A DNA stretch of 64,000 bases. Origin: Pohlia nutans (lineage: Eukaryota; Streptophyta; Bryopsida; Bryales; Mniaceae). The notes below the pieces were generated by a model. The model did no database searches, had not been told where the DNA came from, and worked only from the letters and a program-made list of their open reading frames with translations. The stretch is from contig CM040086.1 in the NCBI GenBank assembly GCA_022496805.1, positions 11,534,501-11,598,500 on the forward strand, given 5' to 3'. This document shows positions 1 through 10,866 of this stretch, in pieces. Every line of letters begins with the position of its first letter. Position 1 is the stretch's first letter. The translations under genes and the position numbers were made by a program.

Positions 1-1486
1 CTTTTTGAATCATATACCGGTAGTTGTGGTTATGGGTTCTGTTTGAGAGTTGTGGAAGACAAGTTTATGCTGGATAGGTTGTTGCATTTTTCAATCTGAG
101 AGGTTTGTTAGGGCCAAACAGAATAGAGGATTATAATTGTTGGAGGCAAAATGAGGACTCTGATTAGTAGAATGGACGTTGTGATGCAGTTCATTCGTTT
201 GTATGGAGTGCAAAGCTTGTTGCAAGAAATTAGTGTCTGCAACCATTCTATGGAGCTTGGAGGATGGGCTTTGAGACAGTAGATGTAGAAGTCATCTAGG
301 TTGGGACATGCCTTAGAACAGTAGCACTCATTTTAACACCATGATTTAATGGATTCTTTTGATTACACACTTGGCGGGTTTATTGCAACAGGCGAAGGAT
401 TAGTTTGTGGCTGTTTGAGCAATTGTGAGAGGTGATGATTCTCACTCTCATCTCTATCTTCAGTGGCATTCTTTAAGTTTCTCGTGTAGTTCCGTTTCAT
501 ATGCACAGCCAATTTACTTTAACTCCAATGAAAGTGCTGATCTCATCTTTTGGAGGATTGCCAACTTGTGTCGCTCATGTTTAGTTTGAAACTTTTGGTG
601 AGTTCAGTTCCCAACTTAGGTATCAATTGGTATACACATGGTCAATATTCATGAAAAACTTGCTTATACAGTCAGTTCACAGTGGCACTTGAGGTTGTTT
701 TAGGGGTTTATGATCACCCTGGCAAGTGTTTGCAGGCAACTGCTAATTGGCAATGTTTGGGATGTCATGGCCGTGTCCTTATTCCCTAGCAGTGAAGTTG
801 TGAACGAAATGTTGGCAGTTAGTATTTCATTATTTCTGTGCAGGATTGGAAATTTGATGTTCTGTCCTTGGTTTAATTTGTACTTTTTAGGGCGTGGTTG
901 CTGTTGATCACTATAACTCCAGTTTGGTAAATCTTTAAGTCACGACACTCGGCACACTTCTGTAATTGACTCATATATAAACCTATGCTTCAAATTTGAA
1001 GGCTAAGGGACAATTTTTGTGCATTTGAAACACTCTCAAAGATGACAAATTTGATTTATTGTCTTTGCCCCACTAGGGGAGAGACTACGGAAACGCTTTG
1101 TTTTCAAGGAGTTACATGGCTGAACAATACAAACAAGGTGTAAAAGTAAACATGTGGTAAATACTAAGGCAAAGACTATGCGACTAGCCGCTTGTTTTTT
1201 TTAATATTTTGGCTCTAATTAAAAAAGCCAATCATTATGTTACCCTACTCATAACATTTTATAACAATAGGGTTCCAAACCCCCTACTGCTTGAATCGAA
1301 TTTTGCAAATACAATAATTTTTCTTGGAATTATGATGAAAGAGGACATTTGGCGTTGTATGAGGGAATTTAATAAGAATCAAACAAGAAAAACTTACTTC
1401 AAATGTGAAGAAAAGAGTATCTAAGAGTATCTAAGAGCATTGGAAACTTTAGTAGGGGTAGAAAGCCTAGGGCTTACTAATGCAAT
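1..1486. other. Unassigned left-edge DNA
   Basis: No reading frame here resembles a known protein, and the short open frames (for example 710-907 and 1209-1424) lack homology or coding character that I can recognise. The first kilobase is T/G-rich and could be the 3' untranslated part or an intron of a gene lying to the left. From about 1200 the base composition shifts towards that of the retroelement that follows, so part of it may be 5' sequence of that element. Confidence 0.3.
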
Positions 1487-2519
1487 ATGTATATGTATTT
1501 AGCAAATCCACACGAATTTGCACATACCACACCTTACTATTTCCAAAAAGACACATGGCCCGGTCGTATCAAACGACCAGACAAAGAACCAGTTAGATGT
1601 TTGGAAGAATACATAAAGAAACATGACCAAGAAAATAACCTAGAAATATTGGCAGAAGACTTTCTCAACATTAACAAATGGACAACAAATCCCATCATAG
1701 ATAACGAAATGTCCAATGACTTTTGGAATAATCCAGAAATAACAGACTCACAAAAAACAAGCATACTAAAATTTAGAACCGGTCAATACATGGGTAATGC
1801 CAGAAAGCAATTAATTTTCGGCATACAAAGATCCCCCTCAAAAACATGTCCCATCTGTAACTCACAAGATGCAGATACATGGCTACATGTACTTTTATTA
1901 TGCAAAGAACACCATATTCACGCACTAAGAACCAAAAGACACAACAATGTGGTATGGGAATTAAGAAAATTAATACTATCCTCAAATAAATCAAGATGCT
2001 ACACTCTCATGAATGTGGGCACATTCAACAATAACCCACAAGAAAACACAGTTCCTCCATGGTTATTACCATATACTTGTAATCAACAAAGGTGTCAATG
2101 TAATGCCAGATTCAAACCAGATATATTATGCATTAAAGGCCTCCCATACCAAAGTCCACCTTCTCTAAACCCCGATGATAACCTAACCATACAATTTATA
2201 GAATTCACATACACAAACGACAGATTTTCACCATAAACAATTGGCAGGAAAATTTTAAAATATCAACCTCTAATTAATAACATCATACAACAAGGTTGGA
2301 AAGTAGATTCTATCATAGTCATTACAACTGGAGCCAGAGGAACCACACACGTCCCCTCGATGAAACAACTAGAAACAAAATTCAACATTTGCGAAACCTC
2401 CATAAAACACACATTCAAAGCAATAAATACCATTGCCATACAGTATGCCGGATCTATCCTTTTACATAAAAGACGTATAGAGAATAATCAAACAATACCA
2501 ACAGACGTAGTACATTAAA
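1487..2519 (+). pseudogene. LINE ORF2 C-terminus with zinc knuckle and restriction-like endonuclease, one internal stop
   Basis: This is the C-terminal part of a non-LTR retrotransposon protein; no reverse-transcriptase core lies upstream, so the copy is 5' truncated as is usual for LINEs. The frame from 1487 shows a CX2CX9HX4C knuckle (CPIC...H...C, about residues 121-138), an RHN triplet shortly after it, then KPDI and IEFTY. This order (CCHC, RHN, K/R-PD, E) is that of the restriction-like endonuclease end of R2/NeSL-type LINEs. The frame stops at TAA 2234-2236 but continues in the same frame to TAA 2517-2519 with a conserved-looking tail (GWKVD, GARGTTH, LLHKRR, ENNQ). A C-to-T change in a CAA codon would explain the single stop. 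The family assignment is from motif order only. Confidence 0.7.
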
Positions 2520-3012
2520 AGAGGGGGGGGGGGTAGTGGTGAAAACCACTCCTAGCCACTCTTTTCAAACAACTAGCTCATCTTGTCTCAGGGATAGGTA
2601 GGGCCGGTTGGTTGGTACAACTTTCCTGCCATGACAACTCACTAGCAGCACCAAGCCATGTGTATCATACCACTGCTCAAACGAGCTCAATAGGTTTCGA
2701 ACCCGGATCACATAAATGTGATACAATGCCCTTTACCAATCAACCAAAGAACTCATGACTTGGCGATAATAATTAACCCAAAACATACCTTTATACTATC
2801 TAGCACCCAACCATCATTAATTTGCTATTTTTGTTACTGTTACTGTTACTTTGTTTTGGTTACTATAGTGTCCATCCTCGAAAGGGGAGAGTAGTATTGT
2901 TCCAATGTCCCTTTGTCCAGTGGGCATCGGGTCATTGACATTACGAACGGACACTTTATTCACGCCGGCCCTTTCTTTAGGGTTGGTGTTTCTATCTATC
3001 TATCTATCTATA
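2520..3012 (+). mobile_element. LINE 3' untranslated tail ending in a (TCTA)n tract
   Basis: The segment directly follows the retroelement stop codon, begins with a run of G and ends in a short tetranucleotide repeat (TCTATCTATCTA, about 2992-3012). A simple-repeat 3' terminus is typical of target-primed LINE insertion. It holds a tRNA-like stretch on the opposite strand at 2683-2754. No poly(A) tail and no clear target-site duplication were identified by eye. Confidence 0.55.
2683..2754 (-). other. tRNA-like sequence (pol III A and B boxes), decayed
   Basis: On the minus strand the 72 bases start with GAGTTC and end with GAGCTC, which can pair as an acceptor stem. Near the start is TGGTTGATTGG, close to a pol III A box, and 33 bases later GTTCGAAAC, an exact B-box match. 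The T stem pairs only in part and the anticodon arm is replaced by a perfect hairpin (ATCACA...TGTGAT), so this is not a working tRNA. It may be the head of a tRNA-derived SINE inserted antisense in the LINE tail, or a tRNA-like part of that tail. Confidence 0.4.
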
Positions 3013-3170
3013 TGTATTTAAAACCCAAACATATTTTAAAACATTATTTTGAAATATAGAGATTTTATATGATTACATTGTCAAAAATTGAATCATAAAG
3101 AGTATTCTTACATTATGATAATCTTACCTTAGACATGGAAGCAACCAGATTTTTTATTTTAAAAAGGGGC

Positions 3171-3394
3171 TTAACCTTTCAAGGTCCAGATTGCCCATTC
3201 CGGCCAGTATTATATGGCCATATTTCATTGTATTTGGAATGGTTCTACAACTCTTATGAGTTTCATATCAAAAGTGAGGTTAAAATTTGTGTCTACATGG
3301 ACTTAAAAGCTATTGGGATCTCAATTTGGAATTTTCTACTTACAACAAATGTCAAATATACAACAACGTATCTACTATCCCCAAGGACCTTTAA
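3171..3394. mobile_element. TTAA-flanked MITE, 224 bp, family E
   Basis: The element is bounded by TTAACCTTTCAAGGTCC on the left and GGACCTTTAA on the right. The terminal TTAA is shared with the next element. Diverged relatives occur at 63087-63298 and 63295-63526, in the opposite orientation. It carries no coding sequence. TTAA target duplications point to piggyBac or Kolobok transposases; the CC start favours piggyBac. Confidence 0.6.
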
Positions 3395-4201
3395 CCCTTT
3401 AGTGCCTAGGGTACTGTAGCAGACAGCTCTGGATTTCAGTGGGTTTTTCCACTGTGGTTGAGACTACCAAAAATAGAATGGGTTAAATTAGAAAGTAACC
3501 GTAAAATTCTATTCTCAACTTGAGAGCACACATTTTATTAAAATTTGAGAATCATCCGATGGTGGGATCGGAAGATTATAGTATGTATTTGAACTGTATA
3601 ATGCACGCTCAAAAACGAGATTTTGTGGGGTGTGTGACTTCAAAGTTAAATCGAATTTGAGGTAAATTTTCAAAAATAAAAGCAAAGACGTTCAGCTATG
3701 CCCTATGTCAACACCTCTCCGTTGCAATCTTTCATATCAAAAATAGACTCACACATAATTATTGTGAGATTTATAAGTGAAAGTGACTTGTCCATGTACG
3801 GTTTAGGACAAAATTTTATACGTTGAAAATTGACAGGAGTGGGTACATTAGTCAAGATCGGATTACACGCACTAATGGAAGATGAAGAAGAGAACACAAT
3901 CCAAAAAAATAAAACAAGATAACAAACTTCCAAACACAAGAAATACTACACAATACATATGTTGTATTTGTAAGTATTTACTGTATTTTCAAGTATTTGC
4001 AGTATTTTTGAGTCCTGTTGATAGGTATTTTGATAGTTGTACAATTCCAAATTGAAAATTTCTTTTTCTGGAAGGTGCGTAATGTATGTGCGCAAATCTG
4101 AACTTCAGAACTGAAGTTCCAATTCTTCACGGATTCTCTGTTATTTGCATTTCCGACGTTGCAGTGACCATAATCTGGCTTGCTAGGCACTAAAGGGTTA
4201 A
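3391..4201. mobile_element. TTAA-flanked element, 811 bp, family F, complete
   Basis: The ends are a perfect 19-bp inverted repeat including the TTAA: TTAACCCTTTAGTGCCTAG on the left and its exact complement on the right. A second copy in opposite orientation starts at 63523 and runs off the window. A minus-strand open frame at 3703-3939 (78 codons) is partly preserved in both copies, but I do not recognise it as a transposase. The right end lies only about 340 bp upstream of the threonyl-tRNA synthetase start codon, so the element forms part of that promoter region. Confidence 0.75.
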
Positions 4202-4540
4202 GGTTAAAACTACACTAGTGTACTGAGGCCGTAGATCTTGTTACCCGGACCTGAGACCCAGCCCTGTCACAGGTATCTCCGGGCCGGGTATTGTCGAGGC
4301 AGGGAACTCTTCGTCTTCGACAAAGAGTCGGGTTCTCCTTCGGCCTGGCGAATTGAAGCGACTGCGCTCTTGCTCTGCTTCAAGGGTGAGCAATTGCCTG
4401 CTCCGACATTCAATGCTTCTCTTGCGTTTCTCTGTTTCCTTGGCTTTTTTTTTTTTTTTTTTTCACTGCTGACGCCAGTTGCTTTCTTCAATTGATTGCC
4501 TCTTGACTTTGTAATTGCGAAGGTCTTCATAGAAGAGGAA
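4202..4540 (+). promoter_or_regulatory. Probable promoter and 5' leader of the threonyl-tRNA synthetase gene
   Basis: This GC-richer stretch lies between the TTAA element and the first in-frame ATG at 4541. It contains a run of 18 T at about 4446-4463. The same frame closes with a TGA at 4493-4495, which supports ATG 4541 as the start. No convincing TATA box was found. Confidence 0.35.
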
Positions 4541-7500
4541 ATGAGCTCCATGACGCTCAACATTGACACGAAGGGGATGACGGACGCCGTAATCAAGAAG
4601 CGCATTGCGCTCTTTGAGAAGCTGCAGAAGGAGCAGAGTGAAGCTTTGCAAGCCAAGGGCGGGGAACCTATCAAGTGAGTGAGTGGCTTGGAGTTCGGAG
4701 GGAGAGATTGCGATCGAATTTTGTTTTAGGTCAATGAGGAGAACGGTGATCGTTTGGAACTGATGAACCCGTTTGTTTGTGTAGGATTACGATGCCGGAT
4801 GGAGCTGTTAGAGACGGGAAGAAATGGCTTACGTCGCCAATGGATGTTGCGCGGGAGATTCACCAAGGGCTTGCAAACAGTGCTCTGATTGCCGAGGTTT
4901 TTTTTTTAATCCCCTAAGCATCCACTGTGTATTTTCTGTAGTGTAGGAAATTTGGACCCCTGCTTCTAATCATCTGTTTGTGTGAAAATGACTTCAGTTT
5001 GACACGATCGACACTGTTGATCTTCTAGTATAGAACAAGAGCTTTAAAATGATGTATTGCAATCAGAAAACCGAGGTAAAATGAGGAAACGCCACTGTTG
5101 CAAAGTTCGGTGGCCCATATTTGGCGTTTTAGACGCATAGGGGTTAATGAGTTTTAGAATTTACTGTTAGTTTAGGGATACAGACCGCACCTCATAAGTA
5201 ATTGAGGTCTAGTGCATTGTACCGAAGTTAATTGAATAGTCACAGCTGAGAGTCTGCACTTGATAATATCACCTTTTTTCCTTCCAGCAGTTATGGCGAG
5301 GTTTCTCACGTATTGTTAGGGCACAGGTGGACGGCGTGTTGTGGGACATGACGAGACCATTGGAGGGTGACTGCAAGCTTCAAATTCATAAATTTGACTC
5401 AGACAAAGGTCGCGACACTTTCTGGCATTCTAGTGCTCATATTCTTGGCCAGGTTTGTCAGTAATTTATCACTCGCCATTTATAATTTTGGATAGTTATT
5501 TTGCTTGAAAATTATTTCTGTCGTGATTCGTAATCTGCAGAAAGGTCTTGAACATGACATCTTTTTTTCCTTTCTTTTTATTGCAGTCTATCGAAATGAC
5601 CTACGGATGCAAGCTTTGTATCGGTCCTTGCACCACCAGAGGAGAGGTACTCAATTTAGCCCTATCAGAGGAGTCTTCATTCGTTTTCTTTCAATTCATT
5701 TTTGAGTAAAGTATGTGTATTATAGATTCATCGTTCCTAAAATCTTGCCATCTTTGCAGGGTTTTTACTACGATGCGTTCTACAATGGGCTTACGTTGAC
5801 CGAGAAAGATGATTTTGGAAAAATTCAAGCTCAAGCAACTAAAGCAGTCAAGGTATGTTTCTTTTCTGAAAGTTTGCTGGACTGTGATCCCAATCCATGA
5901 ATGAACTTGCACTAAAACCCTCCAAATTATGTCCAACCGCGTATTAACTGGGAGAGTGTGTAAGAATTGCTCAATTTATCTGTGTTAGTGGTTTTTGAAT
6001 GTTTAGTGTTCGATTTAGTGTTAAGTGATATTTTCCCTTCCAGACCTATGCAAATGATGACTCCTGTTGTGTCTTATGGTTACAGGAGAAGCAGCCTTTT
6101 GAGAGGATTGAAGTGAGCCGCCAACAAGCTTTGGAGTTTTTTTCAGACAACGAGTTTAAGGTACGATTTTCTTCGTGAGTTATTTTTAGAAATCAAACAC
6201 CATCAGGTACACTCAAACTATATCAAAGCATTGTTTAGTTATGTGACGAGTTGGCTGTGTGCATCAAGATGTCTGGTAATCACAATCAAAGATATGTTTC
6301 TGAAGTTGTTTAGGATAGGCAGGTATTAGTGACAGTGAAATATATATTTGAACATGTCATTGTTGGCAGATATTCGATGGAAATAAGGACGTGATAACTT
6401 GATTGCGCTTCATTTGACTTGTTGTGTTGCAGGTTGAAATTATCAAGGAGCTACCGGAGGATAAAACAATCACTGTATACAGATGCGGTCCTCTTGTAGA
6501 TCTGTGTCGGGGTCCTCATATTCCAAACACATCCCATGTGAAAGCGTTTGCCTGTTTGAGGGTGAGTTTAACAAGCACATTACGAACTATTTTCCATTTG
6601 AAGGATATCGTTTCTTCTCCTCTGGGACGCAACCATGGTCTGACTATTTGTGTGTGCTTCAGGCTTCCGCATCTTACTGGAGAGGAAAAGCAGACCGGGA
6701 AAGCCTTCAGCGTGTTTATGGAATCTCATACCCAGATAGCAAACTTCTTAAGGTCAGATTCTGTAAAGGTGGTGTTGTTTCGTATGGTGGTATTTTCATT
6801 AGCTAGGAGTCATGTTCTCATAGATGCTTTACTGACTCTAACCCGTAAAGGTCCTCACATGTTTTGTTAAAGTCAAAGCCCTACAATTTGCATACTTGAA
6901 ATATCACATTGTATGATTTATAATTTTTCATAGATAGTCATCAACATTATACAGTTATGACAAAAATTTAAACATGATTGAAAGATATTTGAAATATTTA
7001 CAAATTTTATCATGTAAACAAGATAAAAATTCAAAATAAATATATTTTTGAGAAATTGAATATCAAAAATTATATTTAAGGTAGACAAAGGTTATGTTTG
7101 CAAGTAGTTAAAATATGAAATTGAAGAAATTAAAAGAGAAGCATGATTGGAGCATCCTTAGAAAGCCCTTTGTATTTTGGACACTCAAATTTCAAATTTC
7201 TCGACAGTGTAAGATCTTCAAATGAAGTCTATTCTCCAATCCCAATGGTCAAAAGATGTATCATAACTCAACTTAAGCATCAAATGAAAACACTGACTCC
7301 AACAAAGTTAAATACTTGATTATTTGGGCCTTTGACCAAAAACCATCCAAAAAATGGATGGCTGGTCCTTTAGGGGTTAACTTGTGTGTTGCTTTTTTCC
7401 GTGCTTCCTATTTTGAATTTTAAGATCAAAAAATTGTGCAGGAGTATCTTCACAACTTGGAGGAGGCTAAAAAGAGAGACCATCGGAAGCTCGGCCAGCA

Positions 7501-10500
7501 GCAAGAGCTCTTCTTTTTCCATGATTTGAGGTTGCTTTATTTTCACCCTTTAGTTGGCATACTAAGCGACAGAGCATATTTGAACATTAAAATCAGTTAG
7601 AGTTTGATTGTAGGTGTAAGCTAGGGATACTCTGGTTTGCTTGATAATTTCTGAGTTATACTGAATAATTTTGTGTGCATGCCATCAGTCCTGGGAGCTG
7701 TTTCTTTTTGCCTCATGGTGCACGGATATACAATAAACTGCAAGCTTTTATTAGGGGGGAGTATAAGAAAAGAGGTTATGAAGAGGTGTTCTTTTACCCA
7801 CTTCATGTTTGGCACAGTGGTTGTGCATAGCTCTGGAATTCATTTATTTGAGACATTGAATTGCAGTTGCTTTGGCATGCCATTTTCTGGGTTGATGCAG
7901 TTGATCGTGAAGTTAGTTGCAATTTTCATAAGGTTCTGTGTTGGTCTTACAATAGGTTGTTTCTCCAAACATGTTCAACATGCAACTATGGAATATATCT
8001 GGCCATGCTGCGAACTACAAGGAAAATATGTTCACTTTTGAGGTGAGTCATTCTTGGAATGTCATGCGACAGTGCATATTGCACCACTGCCTTTTTTTTA
8101 ATTCTTGGGGTCATTTAGTGCTATATGATTTCTAGGTTATCGCTAGTGATGAGTGTGGGTTGTTTGTTGAACAGGTAGAGAAACAAGAGTTTGGATTGAA
8201 GCCTATGAACTGTCCGGGTCACTGTCTTATTTTTGATCACCGTGTGCGTTCATACAGAGGTGAAGACTGGTACATTCATTCTCGTGGTTTTAACAAATAT
8301 CAAAATGTTTAAGAGTACAAATTTTGATTGTTGTTTTATTATTTTATTTTATTTTATTGTTTTGAAGCCTCTTGTTTCTAAGTTTAGTTTTTGGTAACCA
8401 GATTGATTTGTGTCACGGTTTTTGTACTTGTATAGAACTTCCATTAAGGCTAGCAGATTTTGGAGTACTTCACCGGAATGAAATGAGTGGTGCTCTTTCT
8501 GGGCTAACCAGAGTACGAAGGTTTCAGCAGGACGACGCCCATATATTTTGCATGGAGTCTCAGGTTTGTGTTTTCTATTCCTTCTTTCAATGACTTGTTT
8601 AAGGTGCGCATTTTCCAGACCGATGGGTATTTACAGGACAAGAATAATTCATGTTTGCGTACCAGTATTGGTGCTATGTCCTCGTCGTTAAAGTTTGAGT
8701 TCAAGGCTTATGATGACACCAATTATCTGCTACATTTGGGATGACCTTTGGTCACTTGACAAGAAACTACCACCAAGAGCTGAAGCCTATCAACTTCGCT
8801 ACGTCACAAGATTCCGTTTTTTGTTTAGTGTCTTGTATATCTGCTGTTTTTTAATCTTTGATATTTCCCAGGTTGAGAAGGTATTTTGTGCACGATTATC
8901 AGTTCTGGTACCCTGCATTGTACTGATTATTCCGATGTTTTAATGGCAGATTTTAGATGAAATGAAGGGATGTCTGGAGTTTCTGGAGTTTGCCTACGGA
9001 GTGTTTGGCTTCACCTTTCAGCTGGAGCTTTCCACAGTACATGATCTTTTCGCTCAGTATTGGACTATTGATTTTATCTGATGTCTACTCGATTTCAATT
9101 CTCTGTTAGTCACGCTCTATTGTTTCTGCCCTATACTTAAGTTGAGTTACAAGAAAGATATTATGAACTCACTACGAGCTGAGAGCGATTTATGTGAATT
9201 CCGCTAGTATTACAACTAATTCTAAATATACCAACGAAGGCTCAATATTGATTGAATGCATCATTGTTGCTGGATTACTGTGTTTTGGAGTCTGTTGCAA
9301 ATTCAATCATTGAGTCTGGAAGTATTAATACTTGCTATGTGAGCTACATCATCTTTTGTTAAGGGATTTTTCATCTAATCTTTGAATGCTATGTGTTGAA
9401 AATGCTTTAAAATGCTCAGACAAGTTACGAATGTAATCCAAGATTATGTCTGACTCAGCAATTTTTTTGATGATTTCAGAGACCTGAGAAGTATTTGGGT
9501 GAGATAGAAACATGGAACCGAGCAGAAAAAGCTTTGGCAGATGCCCTGGATGCCTTTGGTAAACCCTGGCAGGTGGGTATCTTTGCTGCTCGTGGTTGTT
9601 GGATTTATTTGCGTTCATCAATTTCGGAAGGTCTATAGATGAGGTCTTCTAACTTGCTCATTGTATGTTGCAGATTAATGAAGCGGATGGTGCGTTTTAT
9701 GGTCCCAAGATTGACATTACCGTTTTTGATGCATTGAAGAGAAAGTTCCAGTGTGCTACAATCCAGGTGAGCAATGAGTTGAGTTTTGGGCGTATCGTTA
9801 TAATTATGTGGAAGACTTATGGTTTTTGTTTTCACAGTTATTTGATCGTCTTCACTATAATGGGCTTAGCAACGGGTTGGTTTGCATCTGGACAGTTATT
9901 TTCTTGTGTTTTTTTTTGTCGACCTTATTAGTGTAATTTTTAACTATCAGTGGTATTGCATTGAGTGCAGCTGGACTTCCAAATGCCCATACGTTTCAAC
10001 CTATCATTTTCCACGGAAGATGATGCCAAGAAAGACCGACCGGTTATGATTCACCGTGCTATTCTTGGATCGGTTGAGCGAATGTTTGCTATTTTGCTGG
10101 AACATTATGCAGGCAAATGGCCCTTTTGGCTGAGCCCACGTCAGTGCATTGTCTGTCCGGTATCAGAGAAGTTCACACATTATGCACTTGAGGTCAGTTC
10201 ATATGTTTCTATTTTTGCTATCTAATGGCACATTGCCATAATTACTTGTTATGGACGAATGTGCACGGACTATCCTCTTTTCTAGATTTGATACATATTG
10301 TTGATGAACTTACAATGGTGTGGTGCTTCAGGTCCGGGATATTATAAATGCTGCTGGTTATTTCTGTGACGCAGATGTCACTGACCGTAAGTTGCAGAAG
10401 AAGGTAAGTTGTACTAAGAACAAGTTCGGTTCCATCAAGTTTTTATGCTAGCATTTCTGTTGTAACATGTTTCAGTAGTGCGGTTGATATAGCATTTTAA

Positions 10501-10866
10501 AGTATTATTTGGGGTTGGTTGCTGCAGTGTAAATTGAGTGCCTTTCTTCGATGATGCAGATTCGTGAAGCCCAGTTAGCACAATTTAATTACATTCTTGT
10601 TGTTGGTGAGGAGGAAACGAGCAAGAAACAAGTTGGTCCCTCACCTGTCTCTGGCAGATTCTTTCTATTGTTTTGTTGTTGTAAATGATCTTAGAGAGTT
10701 TCGGTGTTCTTCTATGTATGTATGATGGTCCAATTTCATGTGGATGCTGCCTTACGTGTGCAATATGCAGGTGAACATCCGTACTCGAGATAAAGTTGTG
10801 CACGGCACCAAGTCGCTCCCTGAATTGCTAGCAGATTTTGAGACGGAAACAGCCCAATTTCATTGA
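4541..10866 (+). CDS. Threonyl-tRNA synthetase, 20 exons, 679 aa
   Basis: Class II synthetase that charges tRNA-Thr with threonine. Exons: 4541-4674, 4785-4896, 5327-5452, 5587-5646, 5760-5852, 6086-6160, 6433-6561, 6663-6752, 7442-7530, 7689-7785, 7956-8042, 8175-8259, 8436-8563, 8950-9036, 9480-9572, 9674-9766, 9971-10192, 10332-10403, 10560-10631, 10771-10866; all phases fit. A TGS domain fills about residues 45-110. The editing domain keeps H116/H120 (HSSAH) and C225/H229 (CRGPH). The core has the three zinc ligands C377 (MNCPGH), H428 (DDAHIFC) and H554 (MIHRAI), motif 2 (HRNEMSGAL) and a full anticodon-binding domain. No N-terminal extension is seen with this start, so cytosol is the default; plant homologues of this type can also serve mitochondria. 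Introns 2 and 8 contain TTAA elements. Confidence 0.95.
4906..5147. mobile_element. TTAA-flanked MITE, family G, in synthetase intron 2
   Basis: The left end reads TTAATCCCCTAAGCATCC and the right end GACGCATAGGGGTTAA. A longer relative in opposite orientation is at 25499-26172. It occupies most of intron 2 and starts about 9 bp from the donor site, with the poly-T run just before it. Confidence 0.6.
6838..7380. mobile_element. TTAA-type element, 543 bp, in synthetase intron 8
   Basis: The left end is CTAACCCGTAAAGGTCC (one base changed in the TTAA) and the right end GGTCCTTTAGGGGTTAA. Ends match the family seen in FZL and TIM44 introns, but the interior is different and AT-rich. The intron it sits in is the largest of this gene at 689 bp. 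Confidence 0.65.

Noticed and set aside
2683..2754. Functional tRNA gene
   Set aside because: The T stem and anticodon arm do not fold properly, so only a tRNA-like relic is claimed.
3703..3939. Conserved open frame in both family F elements as a transposase
   Set aside because: It is short, has no DDE-type motif that I can see, and similarity between the copies is explained by their shared DNA ancestry.
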